From NCBI RefSeq assembly GCF_001528745.1, contig NZ_BCNS01000100.1, positions 62,001-126,000 on the forward strand: DNA of 64,000 nucleotides. The letters are read 5' to 3'. The notes under the pieces are model-generated. The model had not been told where the DNA came from. It made no database searches and saw only the letters and a program-made list of their open reading frames with translations. The translations under genes and the position numbers were made by a program. Numbering within the stretch: position 1 is the stretch's first letter; each line of letters opens with the position of its first letter. Of the stretch, positions 48,288 to 57,630 are shown in pieces. This stretch comes from Marinobacterium profundum. GTDB lineage: Bacteria; Pseudomonadota; Gammaproteobacteria; Pseudomonadales; Balneatricaceae.

Positions 48288-50564
48288 CTATCGCGGAATG
48301 GTGGGGCGTGACAACTGCCCCAGCCCCAATTCCTGCAAGGTGGTACGCAGCAGCAGATGAATTTCTTCGGCATCGTCCATGCCCCGAACCTGACTGAGCA
48401 GGCCGCGAGCACGCACATGGGTGATGCCGCGAATGGCCGATTTCACCCGGGGAATATTAGTAGAGTTCATCGATAGCACGTCATAGCCCATGGCCATCAG
48501 CAGAATTGCGCCGCAGGGGTCTGAGGCCATTTCACCACAGATGGACACCTGCACATTTTCCTTGTGCGCTTCCTCGGCGATATATTCCAGCGCCCGCAGC
48601 ACCGACGGATGGTAAGGCGCATAGAGACCCGCCACCCGCGGATTATTGCGATCCACCGCCAGCAGGTACTGGGTCAGGTCATTGGATCCCACTGAAATAA
48701 AATCAACCCGGCGTGCAAAACGGCGCACCTGATAGACCGCCGCCGGCACCTCCACCATTACGCCCACTTCCGGCCGCTCGGTGATATGGCCCTCTTCGCG
48801 CAGCTCGCTCACCGCCCGATCAATCATGCGATTGGCTTCGTCCACCTCATGCACACTGGTCACCATGGGCAGCATGATGCGCAGATTGCCCAGGCCCTCA
48901 TTGGCGCGCAGCATGGCACGCACCTGCACCAGGAAAATTTCTGGATGGTCCAGTGTCACGCGAATACCGCGCCAGCCCAGGAAGGGATTTTCCTCCTTGA
49001 TGGGAAAGTACGGCAGCGCCTTGTCGCCGCCGATGTCCAGAGTACGCATGGTCACCGGGCGCGGCGCGAAAGCCGCCAGCTGGGAGCGATAAGTCTGCAA
49101 CTGATCCTGTTCGCTGGGGAAAAAGTCCCGGATCATGAAAGGAATTTCGGTGCGATAGAGCCCGATCCCCTCGGCACCACGATCCAGCGCCCGCTGCACA
49201 TCGATATCCAGGCCCGTATTGGCCCACAGCGGCATATTATAGCCATCGGATGTTTCAGCAGGCTTGTCTCGCAGCTGTTCCAGACCCGCTGCGACTTCGC
49301 TGTCTTCGCGCATGATGTCGCGGTACACCTGCAGGATTTCATCCGATGGGTTCACGTACACCCGCCCGGAATAACCATCCAGGATCAGTACCCTGGCCTC
49401 GATCTGGGTATAGGGCAGATCCAGCACCCCCATAGCGGTAGGTATGCCCAGCGAGCGCGCCAAAATCGCCGCATGGGAGTTGCCGGAACCATGCACCGAC
49501 ACCAGACCTACCAGCTTCTCGGTGGGAACTTCGCCCAGCATCGCCGGGGTAAGCTCATCCGCCACCAGAATGGTGTTTTCGGGATAGTCGATCTGCTTGG
49601 GCGCGGCCTCCTGCATATAGGCCAGCACACGCCGCCCCAGATCGCGGATATCAGTCGCACGCTCGCGCAGATAGGGATCTTCCATGGCATCGAACTCACG
49701 GATATGCGCCTTGATCACCTCCCGCAACGCACCCTGAGCCCAGTTACCCAAGCGGATCTTGTCGACAACTTCGCCGGCCAGGGCGTTGTCGTCCAGCATG
49801 CGCAAATAGACATCAAACAGCGCCTGCTCCTCGCTGCGCAGGCGCTTGGACAGAGTGCGCCCCACTACACGGATATCGTGACGCACGGATTCAAGGGCCC
49901 GCACAAAGAGCGCTATCTCGGCCTCTATATCAGTGGCGGGCTTATCGGGGACGGCGTTGAGGTCCGCCGGCGGCGCCATGACCACGGCCGGGCCAATGGC
50001 CACACCGGGCGCTGCCGACACGCCCTCAAAGCGGCTTTCAATTACGGCGCCACGGCGACTGCCGCTGACGTCTTGAATGGAACCGGTTGCCTCGGCATGG
50101 GCAATAACACCCGCCAGCTGGGCGGATACAGTGACTAGAAAGGCTTCTTCGTTTTCATCAAAGCGCCGGCGTTCCTTTTGCTGCACCACCAGCACCCCCA
50201 GTACATCACGCTGATGGATGATCGGCACACCCAGAAAGGAATGAAAACGCTCTTCGCCGGTGCCCGGCAGAAATATAAACGCCGGGTGCTTGGAGGCATC
50301 TTCCAGATTGATGGGCTCCGCCCGCTGTCCCACCATGCCGACTATACCTTCGGCCGCGGACAGGCTGACCGTACCCACGGCATCCTTGTTCAGCCCCTGG
50401 GTCGCCATCAGGATGTAGCGTTGCTGTTTGGCGTTGAACAGATACACAGAGCACATCTGTGTACGCATGGCACGCTGTATTCTGCGCACGATCAGATCGA
50501 GCACCGAATCAAGATCCGGCGCAGCGCTGACCTCCTGTACAATCTTGCGCAGTATTTCGAGCAT
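48288..50564 (-). CDS. ptsP: Phosphoenolpyruvate-protein phosphotransferase PtsP (EI-Ntr)
   Basis: This 758-residue cytosolic protein starts the nitrogen PTS relay to NPr and EIIA-Ntr. An N-terminal GAF domain (about 15-160) senses small ligands such as glutamine in relatives. The phospho-histidine is His364 in GSGNSHAAILAR, and the C-terminal PEP-binding domain includes ICGEMASDP. It follows rppH by 18 bp, the same pairing as in Pseudomonas and E. coli. Confidence 0.96.
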   Translation of the reverse strand: MLEILRKIVQEVSAAPDLDSVLDLIVRRIQRAMRTQMCSVYLFNAKQQRYILMATQGLNKDAVGTVSLSAAEGIVGMVGQRAEPINLEDASKHPAFIFLPGTGEERFHSFLGVPIIHQRDVLGVLVVQQKERRRFDENEEAFLVTVSAQLAGVIAHAEATGSIQDVSGSRRGAVIESRFEGVSAAPGVAIGPAVVMAPPADLNAVPDKPATDIEAEIALFVRALESVRHDIRVVGRTLSKRLRSEEQALFDVYLRMLDDNALAGEVVDKIRLGNWAQGALREVIKAHIREFDAMEDPYLRERATDIRDLGRRVLAYMQEAAPKQIDYPENTILVADELTPAMLGEVPTEKLVGLVSVHGSGNSHAAILARSLGIPTAMGVLDLPYTQIEARVLILDGYSGRVYVNPSDEILQVYRDIMREDSEVAAGLEQLRDKPAETSDGYNMPLWANTGLDIDVQRALDRGAEGIGLYRTEIPFMIRDFFPSEQDQLQTYRSQLAAFAPRPVTMRTLDIGGDKALPYFPIKEENPFLGWRGIRVTLDHPEIFLVQVRAMLRANEGLGNLRIMLPMVTSVHEVDEANRMIDRAVSELREEGHITERPEVGVMVEVPAAVYQVRRFARRVDFISVGSNDLTQYLLAVDRNNPRVAGLYAPYHPSVLRALEYIAEEAHKENVQVSICGEMASDPCGAILLMAMGYDVLSMNSTNIPRVKSAIRGITHVRARGLLSQVRGMDDAEEIHLLLRTTLQELGLGQLSRPTIPR

Positions 50565-50582
50565 GGACGCACCCCATAGTTG

Positions 50583-51077
50583 TTATTTTCGTAGCTGGGC
50601 GACCACTCGCGCCAGCTTGGGCGATAGCTCCCTCATCGCCTTTCGGTACACTTCACGCTTAAACGACACCACCTGCCCCAGGGGATACCAGTAACTTACC
50701 CAGCGCCAGCCATCAAATTCCGGCGAGCTGGTATGGTCGATGGTAACAGCCTGGTCTTCACTCAGCATGCGCAGCAGAAACCATTTCTGCTTCTGGCCGA
50801 CACAGACCGGATGGGAATTGCGCCGGATCATTCGTTTGGGCAGACGGTAGCGGAGCCAGCCGCGCGTGACAGCAACGATTTCGACGTCGCTGGCGCACAG
50901 CCCTATTTCCTCATGAAGCTCACGGAACATAGCTTCATCGGGAGATTCATCATCCTGAATTCCCCCTTGCGGAAACTGCCAGGCATCCTGTCCTATCCGT
51001 CTGGCCCAAAGGACCTGACCCAGCGAGTTAGCCAGAATGATGCCGACATTCGGTCTGAACCCGTCTGAATCAATCAC
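50583..51077 (-). CDS. rppH: RNA pyrophosphohydrolase
   Basis: This 164-residue Nudix enzyme removes pyrophosphate from the 5' end of mRNA and triggers RNase E decay. The Nudix box runs G38 to L60, ending [10 protein letters not shown]. It starts at GTG ([17 protein letters not shown]). It lies upstream of ptsP and is divergent from the HAD gene, a conserved neighbourhood. Confidence 0.96.
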   Translation of the reverse strand: MIDSDGFRPNVGIILANSLGQVLWARRIGQDAWQFPQGGIQDDESPDEAMFRELHEEIGLCASDVEIVAVTRGWLRYRLPKRMIRRNSHPVCVGQKQKWFLLRMLSEDQAVTIDHTSSPEFDGWRWVSYWYPLGQVVSFKREVYRKAMRELSPKLARVVAQLRK

Positions 51078-51231
51078 TGTTTATATCCTGAAGTAGTTCG
51101 TTGCTATTGTTCCACACTTCACGAATTCCGCAAACTCCACTCACAACAGCAATTTACAGCGCCTGCCGGTGTTTGAAAGCCCGCCCCGGACACACTATGA
51201 TCGGCCTTTTGCATCCAAGGGGAGCACAACC

Positions 51232-51888
51232 TTGAGCCTGGCCATTTTCGATCTGGACAACACTCTGTTAAACGGCGACAGCGATCATGCCTGGGGCGAG
51301 TTTTTGTGCGCTCAGGGCATCGTCGACACCACTGAGTACAAGGAGGCCAACGACCGCTTCTATCAACAGTACAAGACCGGCACCATGGACATCTTCGAAT
51401 TCCTGGAGTTCGCCCTGCGCCCGCTGGCGCAACATTCAACGCAGCAGTTAGAGCAGTGGCACGATCTGTTCATGCAGCAGTGTGTCGAGCCCATGATGCT
51501 GCCCAAGGCGCTGCAGCTGCTGGCCGATCACCGCGCCCGCGGCGACTTCCTGCTGATCATCACAGCCACCAACCATTTCGTGACCTCACCCATTGCCCGC
51601 AAGCTGGATGTCGATGCCCTGCTGGCGACAGATCCCGAGATGGAAGACGGCCGCTATACAGGCAAGGTCGCGGGCACGCCCTGTTTTCGTGAAGGCAAAG
51701 TAGAGCGTTTGCATCACTGGCTGCAGCACAACAACCACACTCTGGAAGGCAGCTATTTCTACAGCGATTCACAGAATGACCTGCCACTGCTGGAGCTGGT
51801 GGAGAACCCCGTCGCGGTGGATGCCGATGACATACTGACGCGCACCGCGACCGAGCGCGGCTGGCCGGTGATCAGCCTGCGGGACTAA
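51232..51888 (+). CDS. HAD superfamily (subfamily IB) phosphatase
   Basis: This 218-residue soluble hydrolase has nucleophile Asp7 and acid/base Asp9 in FDLDNTLL, motif II in LIITATN, and motif III/IV in YFYSDSQNDLPLLELV. Its closest look is to the SerB-like family found divergent from rppH in Pseudomonas. I chose a TTG start at 51232 because AAGGGGAG lies seven bases upstream and the N-terminus then matches the family. The substrate is unknown; phosphoserine and histidinol phosphate are possibilities. Confidence 0.88.
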   Translation: MSLAIFDLDNTLLNGDSDHAWGEFLCAQGIVDTTEYKEANDRFYQQYKTGTMDIFEFLEFALRPLAQHSTQQLEQWHDLFMQQCVEPMMLPKALQLLADHRARGDFLLIITATNHFVTSPIARKLDVDALLATDPEMEDGRYTGKVAGTPCFREGKVERLHHWLQHNNHTLEGSYFYSDSQNDLPLLELVENPVAVDADDILTRTATERGWPVISLRD

Positions 51889-51974
51889 GAACGCCGCTTT
51901 CGAGGTGGCGATACGAGGCTGCGTGGGCGGCATGGATAACTTATCCGCGCCGCCTCAGCGCTTAGGGGCAAGGG

Positions 51975-53015
51975 TTAGGGGCAGGGATAGGTATAACGGC
52001 TATGGATGGCTTCCATCTGCGCCAGCACATCGTCGCTCAATGTCAGATCCACCGACGCTATATTGCTGCGCAGCTGATCCATTTTTGAAGCGCCTATAAT
52101 GTTGCTGCCCAGGAAAGGCCGACTGTTGACGTAAGCCAGCGCCATCTGTGACGGGTCTAGCCCGGCATCCTTTGCCAGTGCCACATAGGCGCGGGTCGCC
52201 GCCTGGCCCTGATCAGTCAGGTAGCGCTGGTAATTGGGATACAATTTGAGGCGCGAGCCGTCCGGCCGCGCACCGTCCAGATACTTGCCGCTGAGCACAC
52301 CAAAGGCCAGCGGCGAATAGGCCAGCAGATCGACCTGTTCGCGCAGCATGACTTCAGCAAGCCCCACCTCAAGGCTGCGATTCAGCAGACTGTAAGGATT
52401 CTGCACCGAGACTACCCGCGGCAAATTCAGCTTGTCCGCCAGGCGCAGGAACTCCATTGTCCCCCAGGCCGTCTCATTGGACAGGCCGATATAGCGCACC
52501 CGGCCATCATCCACCAGCGCTTTGAGCGCCTGCAGCGTTTCCTCCATCGCCACGCCGTCGGCAGCGGCATCCCCTGGGACATACCCCAGCTGACCAAAGA
52601 AATTACTTTGCCGCTCGGGCCAGTGCAGCTGATAGAGATCAACATAATCGGTCTGCAGGCGACGCAAACTGCCCTCGATGGCATCCCGGATGCTGGCCGC
52701 ACTCAGGCCCACATCCGGGCGAATATAACGGCACAGATCGCCGGGGCCGGTTACCTTGGTGGCCACGATCATCTGTTCGCGGTTGCCCCGCGCCTGTATC
52801 CAGCGGCCTAAAACCGCTTCGCTGGCACCCTGATAATCAGGCGATGTGGGCACCGGGTACATTTCCGCCGTATCCAGCAAGTTCACCCCGGCATCGACGG
52901 CGTAATCCAGCTGATCCCAGGCTTCAACTTCGGTGTTCTGACTGCCAAAGGTCATGGTGCCCAGGGCGATACGGCTGACTCTGAGGTCGCTGCCACCCAG
53001 CATTTTGTACTGCAT
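51975..53015 (-). CDS. tas: Aldo/keto reductase, Tas-like
   Basis: This 346-residue NADPH-dependent oxidoreductase has the same length and close motifs as E. coli Tas: LGTMTFGSQNTEVEAWDQLD, the catalytic tetrad region LLDTAEMYPVP, LYQLHWPERQSNFFG and QNPYSLLNRSLEVGLAEV. I start at the ATG at 53015 with GGGAG upstream rather than a TTG at 53033. It is a stand-alone gene between the HAD gene and rlmI. Its substrate is unknown. Confidence 0.9.
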   Translation of the reverse strand: MQYKMLGGSDLRVSRIALGTMTFGSQNTEVEAWDQLDYAVDAGVNLLDTAEMYPVPTSPDYQGASEAVLGRWIQARGNREQMIVATKVTGPGDLCRYIRPDVGLSAASIRDAIEGSLRRLQTDYVDLYQLHWPERQSNFFGQLGYVPGDAAADGVAMEETLQALKALVDDGRVRYIGLSNETAWGTMEFLRLADKLNLPRVVSVQNPYSLLNRSLEVGLAEVMLREQVDLLAYSPLAFGVLSGKYLDGARPDGSRLKLYPNYQRYLTDQGQAATRAYVALAKDAGLDPSQMALAYVNSRPFLGSNIIGASKMDQLRSNIASVDLTLSDDVLAQMEAIHSRYTYPCP

Positions 53016-53078
53016 CCTGCGTATCTCCCTCAAGCGATTCCAAGATTGTGATCAGCCCCGGGGCTGATCTGTCAGGTC

Positions 53079-54275
53079 TTAGCTGACCGGCAACACCCGC
53101 ACAAACAGGGCTTTCAGATAATCAGTTTCCGGAATCGCCGGGTGCAGCGGGTGATCCGCGCCCTGGTGACCCTGATCGAAAATCTGCGAGTTGCGATCAA
53201 GCTCGCGACTGTTGCTGCGAATGATATCCACCAGGCTTTCCCGCTGCAGGTGCATGGAGCAGGAGGCGGACACCAGCACACCCTCGCGATTCAGCAGGCG
53301 CATGGCAAAGTTATTGATACGGGCATAGGCACGCTCACCGTTACGGATATCCTTCTTCTTCTGGATAAAAGCCGGTGGATCCACAATCACCACATCGTAG
53401 CGCTCTTTCTCCGCGATCAGCGCCTTGCAGATATCGAAGGCATCGCCGTGTAGCGGGTCGAAACGATCTTCCTTGCCATTCAGGCGCGCGTTTTCCCGCG
53501 CCACATCCAGTGCAAAGTGCGAGGCATCCACGCAGCTGACCATCTCGGCACCAGCCGCCAGCGCCTGCACGCCCCAGCCGCCGACGTAGCTGAACAGATC
53601 CAGCACACGCTTGCCTTTGACCAGTTCCTGCATGCGGGCACGGTTGACGCGATGGTCATAGAACCATCCCGTTTTCTGGCCACGCTGCAGCGGCGCCAGC
53701 AAGGACACGCCGTTTTCTATCAGTGGGCTAAGCTCAGCAATCTCGCCCTGCACCACTTCAACGTAGGTTTCGAGACCTTCCATTTCACGCATCTTGCCGT
53801 CATTGCGCAGCAGTATGGCTTCGGGCTTGAAAACCTTGTTCAGCGCAGCGACGATTTCTTCGATCACAGCTTCCATGCCGGCGGTAGAAATCTGTATCAC
53901 GAAGATATCGTGGAAGCGGTCAATCACCAGCCCCGACAAACCATCGGAATCGCCGTAGACCAGTCGATAGCAGGGCTCTTTGAAGCACATTTCACGCAGC
54001 GACAGCGCCACATTGAGGCGATGTACCAGCAGCGAGCGATCCAGTTTATATTCCAGGTCTCGGCTGACCAGGCGACCGCAAATCAGGGTATTGGGATTAA
54101 CGTAGGCGACGCCCAGCGCCTTGCCTCGATCGGATTCGACCACCACCTGTTCGCCCGCAGCGAAGCTCTTGAGGGGTGATTTCTGATTATCGACCTCGTT
54201 GCTGTAAATCCAGAGATGACCACCGCGCAGGCGTTTCTCGGCACCCGGTTTGAGGCATAAGCGTTTCAGTGACAT
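53079..54275 (-). CDS. rlmI: 23S rRNA m5C1962 methyltransferase RlmI-like
   Basis: This 398-residue SAM-dependent enzyme has an N-terminal PUA domain (PGAEKRLRGGHLWIYSNEV), an EEHE-like middle domain and a Rossmann methyltransferase domain (VLDLFSYVGGWGVQALAAGA, VIVDPPAFIQKKKD) with catalytic Cys in LVSASCSMHL. It lies downstream of gcvH past a strong terminator, so it has its own promoter. Confidence 0.92.
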   Translation of the reverse strand: MSLKRLCLKPGAEKRLRGGHLWIYSNEVDNQKSPLKSFAAGEQVVVESDRGKALGVAYVNPNTLICGRLVSRDLEYKLDRSLLVHRLNVALSLREMCFKEPCYRLVYGDSDGLSGLVIDRFHDIFVIQISTAGMEAVIEEIVAALNKVFKPEAILLRNDGKMREMEGLETYVEVVQGEIAELSPLIENGVSLLAPLQRGQKTGWFYDHRVNRARMQELVKGKRVLDLFSYVGGWGVQALAAGAEMVSCVDASHFALDVARENARLNGKEDRFDPLHGDAFDICKALIAEKERYDVVIVDPPAFIQKKKDIRNGERAYARINNFAMRLLNREGVLVSASCSMHLQRESLVDIIRSNSRELDRNSQIFDQGHQGADHPLHPAIPETDYLKALFVRVLPVS

Positions 54276-54339
54276 ATCTATGACTACATTTCCTGAGGTC
54301 TTGCCGGCACCCGCGTCTGCTGACCGGCACCGTGCTTGA

Positions 54340-54378
54340 ATGTGAAAATGACTGTCCCGGCCAGTGGCCGGGACAGTC
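54340..54378 (-). terminator. Rho-independent terminator after gcvH
   Basis: GACTGTCCCGGCC and GGCCGGGACAGTC (54350-54378) form a perfect 13-bp stem around a three-base loop, followed by ATTTTC on the minus strand. It isolates gcvH from rlmI. Confidence 0.85.
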
Positions 54379-54401
54379 AGGTGGCCACGCAGGCTGCTAG
54401 A

Positions 54402-54794
54402 TCAGGCTTCGGATTCGCACAGCTCATTATAGCCATCGGCGTCGAGCAGCTCATCCAGCTCCACTGTGTCGGACAGCTTCATGCGGAAGAACCAGCCATC
54501 ACCGAAAGGATCGCTGTTAACCAGTTCAGGCGAGTCTTCGAGGTCTTCATTGATTGCAACCACTTCACCGGACAGCGGCGCATAGATGTCCGATGCCGCC
54601 TTGACCGACTCGACCACACCTGCGTCATCACCGGCGGACAGCTGAGCGCCCACATCCGGCAGTTCAACGAACACCACATCACCCAACAGATCCTGCGCAT
54701 GGTGAGTAACGCCAATGGTCACGGTACCGTCATCCTCGACGCGAACCCATTCGTGGCTGGCGACGTATTTCAATTCAGCTGGAATCTCACTCAT
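54402..54794 (-). CDS. gcvH: Glycine cleavage system H protein
   Basis: This 130-residue lipoyl carrier shuttles the aminomethyl group between the P and T enzymes. The lipoylated residue is Lys65 in [15 protein letters not shown], and [20 protein letters not shown] is typical. gcvT and gcvP are not adjacent, and a terminator follows, so this copy is monocistronic here. A H-like protein serving lipoate transfer is possible, but length and motifs fit GcvH. Confidence 0.94.
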   Translation of the reverse strand: MSEIPAELKYVASHEWVRVEDDGTVTIGVTHHAQDLLGDVVFVELPDVGAQLSAGDDAGVVESVKAASDIYAPLSGEVVAINEDLEDSPELVNSDPFGDGWFFRMKLSDTVELDELLDADGYNELCESEA

Positions 54795-55093
54795 TTCCGT
54801 TTCCTACCCTTCTCAGGATTACGAGTTTTATTAATCCGACGCCTGCTAGCGCCTGACTTAATAACTGGCACATGCTTGTAGTGGTATAACTCGGGGCTGG
54901 CCACCCCCAACGCAGGTGCTGCTGCAACACAGCACCTAAACCGGTACTTTTAACGCCCTGTTTAAGGACCCTCTGCGGCAACTGTCGACTGGCCCCAGTA
55001 TAGACATAAATCAGCCAGACTCCGCGGGCCGGCGCACCCTGCCTGCCAGCCTGGGCCCGGGGGACGCCAATGTATAGACTATCCCGCAGCAGA
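54795..55093. other. Region upstream of gcvH without a recognisable gene
   Basis: About 300 bp lie between gcvH and the ubiI-like gene. It contains a perfect hairpin, AGGTGCTG (54914-54921) with CAGCACCT (54930-54937), and a possible -10 TATACT on the minus strand near 55000. I looked for the glycine-riboswitch core and did not see it. A 64-codon minus-strand frame here lacks features of a real gene. Confidence 0.5.
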
Positions 55094-56371
55094 TCAATCG
55101 CCGCAGGGGCGCCGGGCCCGTGCAGGCAGCTCGCCTGATAGCCCCATGGCCACCAGCGCCAGATGGTTTTTCACCGCACCAAGACGATCAAAGCACTGCA
55201 TGCCGATATTTCGCCCCAGCACCAGCAGCGGCTGCTGGCTATCGAACAATCGCTTGAAGCCTTCCATACCGGCCGCCATCTGCAGGTTTTCGCCCTGACG
55301 TCTGCGCTGATAGCGACGCAGAATACGTGCTGCACCTATGTCATCTCCTCTGGCCGCCGCCGCCTCAACAACCTCCGCCAGCACCGCCGCATCCAGCAGC
55401 CCCAGATTCACCCCCTGGCCCGCCAGCGGATGAATGGTGTGGGCCGCATCGCCGATAGCGGCAAAGGCGTCCTGCACGTAGCGCTTGGCATGGCGCTGGC
55501 GCAACGGAAAACTGTGGCGCTGATCCGCCCATTCCACAGCGCCCAGGCGACCTTCGAAAGCCCGCTCCAGCGCCGTACAGAAAGCCGCATTCTCAAGCCC
55601 CATCAACTCACGCACATGCTCCGGCGAGGTTGACCAGACAATAGAGCTCAGATGATCATCGGCGCCATCGCGCAGCGGCAGGAACGCCAGCGGGCCATCA
55701 TCGGTAAAGCGCTGCCAGGCGGTGGCGCCATTGCTGCGCTCGGTACGCACTGTAGTCACAATGGCGTGGTGACCATAGTCCCACTCCCAGGTTGGCAGTG
55801 CAGCAAGCCGCCTGGTGCGTGACAGCGCACCGTCCGCCGCGATCACCAGGCGAGTGCGCACTGCCTGGCCATCAGACAGTGCCAGCTCGCGCCAGAAACC
55901 AGCAGCAGAGCTACGGGGTTCGGACAGTGCTCGCACCTCGACACCCTCAAACAGCCGAATATGCGGCTGTTCGGCCAGGGCGGTGCGCAGCCCGGCCAGA
56001 ATGACGCGATTCTCAACGATATGTCCCAGATAGGGCTCATGCAGATCGGCGGCACTGAAGTGTGTGCGACCGGTACCCTCGCCGTCCCAGACATCCATAT
56101 CGGTGTAGGGACTCAGGCGCAGCGACTGCATCACCGGCCAGGCATCCACTGAGCGCAGTATTTGCTCGGAGGCACAGGTTAGCGCACTCACCCGCGCATC
56201 AAACCCCTGAGCGGTTGCCTCCTGCACCTGCTGCAGCGGACTTTGCGACTGCGCCGGCCGGCTCTCCAGCAGCATAATGCGGAGTCCCGAGTCACGCAGC
56301 GCCAGCGCCGCCGTCAAACCCACCATGCCGGCGCCGACGATCACCAGATCAGCATCCATCACTTCGCTCAT
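55094..56371 (-). CDS. FAD-dependent ubiquinone-biosynthesis hydroxylase, UbiI/VisC-like
   Basis: This 425-residue flavoprotein monooxygenase has the dinucleotide fold VIVGAGMVGLTAALAL at the N-terminus and the FAD motif IGDAAHTIHPLAGQGVNLGL. The family hydroxylates the ubiquinone ring; next to ubiH it most resembles the C5 hydroxylase UbiI, but UbiF or UbiM activity cannot be excluded. Its ATG at 56371 overlaps the ubiH stop by four bases. Confidence 0.88.
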   Translation of the reverse strand: MSEVMDADLVIVGAGMVGLTAALALRDSGLRIMLLESRPAQSQSPLQQVQEATAQGFDARVSALTCASEQILRSVDAWPVMQSLRLSPYTDMDVWDGEGTGRTHFSAADLHEPYLGHIVENRVILAGLRTALAEQPHIRLFEGVEVRALSEPRSSAAGFWRELALSDGQAVRTRLVIAADGALSRTRRLAALPTWEWDYGHHAIVTTVRTERSNGATAWQRFTDDGPLAFLPLRDGADDHLSSIVWSTSPEHVRELMGLENAAFCTALERAFEGRLGAVEWADQRHSFPLRQRHAKRYVQDAFAAIGDAAHTIHPLAGQGVNLGLLDAAVLAEVVEAAAARGDDIGAARILRRYQRRRQGENLQMAAGMEGFKRLFDSQQPLLVLGRNIGMQCFDRLGAVKNHLALVAMGLSGELPARARRPCGD

Positions 56372-57630
56372 AAGGGCCCCTCCCAAGGCTGCAACCCAGG
56401 CGCAGGTGTATCCAGCCCCATGGCGCTGCGGGCGAACAGGGTCTTGCCCGTCGGGCAAATATCCAGCGCCTGCAGCCCCAGGTTGCGCCCCAGGGTCAGC
56501 AGCGGGTTGCGGCTGGTAAACAACTTCATGGTGCCATCGCTAAAGCCGATGGTGCGCTGCTGATCGCTGCGCATCTGCTCGTGATAACTCTGCAGCACCG
56601 CCAGATCGCCCAGCGAACGCCCCTGCTGCTTCGCAGCAATCAGATGGTCCGCCAGGCTGACGAGGCCCCGCAGTGCAAGATTGTAGCCTTGGCCCGCGAT
56701 CGGGTGCAGCGCATGAGCCGCATTACCCAGCACGACCAGACCCGCGCGTACCTGCTCTTCTGCCAGCACCAGCTGCAACGGATAGGCATGGCGCTCGCCC
56801 ACCTGCACAAAGCGCCCGGCGCGATAGCCAAACCGCTGCTGCAGCTGCGCCAGAAAACCTGCGTCGTCCATCTCCATCAGTACCTGGGTATCGTCGTCCG
56901 ACAGCGTCCAGACCAACCCGCAGCGGTGCCGGGCATCCTGATCCTGCAACGGCAGCAACGCCATGGGACCCTGATCGGTAAAACGCTCATAAGCAACGCC
57001 GCCGTGCGGTCTATCCGGGCTGACATTGGCAATCAGCGCATGCTGCTCATAGGCGCTGTAGCTATAGCCAATGCCCAGACGCTCACGCAACTCGGAGCGC
57101 CCACCATCCGCCATAACCACCAGCTCGCAGCTCAGCTTTGCTGCACAGCCGCCCTGATTGACAGTAACGCCCATCTGGCCGGCGCCGGGAACAATTTCCG
57201 CCACTTCGGCCGGACAGAGATAATCAATGCGGCCGCACTCTGACTGCTGCAGCCGATTCAGCAACACCTGGCCAAGCCACTGGTTCTCAACCACATAACC
57301 CAACGCCGGCACACGCTGCTGCGCGGCATTGAGGCGCGAGGCACCAAAGTGACCACGATCGGAAATATGAATTTCACCGATGGGGGTGATGTGCTGCGCC
57401 AGCGTCTGCCAGATACCCATGCGTTCATAGGCACTGCGACTGCCATAGGCAAGCGCCGTGGCACGGGCGTCGTAACTGGGCTGATAGGTCAGGTCATCCG
57501 TGCGCAGTGGCACTGGCTCAACAATGGCAATATCCAGCCCCAACGCCTGGGCAGCAGGTGCCAGGGCGCAGGCCAGGCTCGCACCTACCATGCCGCCACC
57601 AACGATGATCAGGTCATAATGCGGTTTCAT
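56368..57630 (-). CDS. ubiH: 2-octaprenyl-6-methoxyphenol hydroxylase
   Basis: This 420-residue flavoprotein of ubiquinone synthesis begins YDLIIVGGGMVGASLACALA and has the second FAD motif LGNAAHALHPIAGQGYNLAL. It lies between pepP (one-base overlap) and the ubiI-like gene (four-base overlap), the classic ygfB-pepP-ubiH-ubiI order of E. coli and Pseudomonas. Confidence 0.94.
   Translation of the reverse strand: MKPHYDLIIVGGGMVGASLACALAPAAQALGLDIAIVEPVPLRTDDLTYQPSYDARATALAYGSRSAYERMGIWQTLAQHITPIGEIHISDRGHFGASRLNAAQQRVPALGYVVENQWLGQVLLNRLQQSECGRIDYLCPAEVAEIVPGAGQMGVTVNQGGCAAKLSCELVVMADGGRSELRERLGIGYSYSAYEQHALIANVSPDRPHGGVAYERFTDQGPMALLPLQDQDARHRCGLVWTLSDDDTQVLMEMDDAGFLAQLQQRFGYRAGRFVQVGERHAYPLQLVLAEEQVRAGLVVLGNAAHALHPIAGQGYNLALRGLVSLADHLIAAKQQGRSLGDLAVLQSYHEQMRSDQQRTIGFSDGTMKLFTSRNPLLTLGRNLGLQALDICPTGKTLFARSAMGLDTPAPGLQPWEGPL

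Noticed and set aside
54787..54981. A 64-codon minus-strand frame upstream of gcvH
   Set aside because: It overlaps the gcvH start in another frame and has no family signature or ribosome-binding site.
54795..55093. Glycine riboswitch upstream of gcvH
   Set aside because: I did not find the conserved glycine-aptamer core on the minus strand; only an unrelated hairpin is visible.
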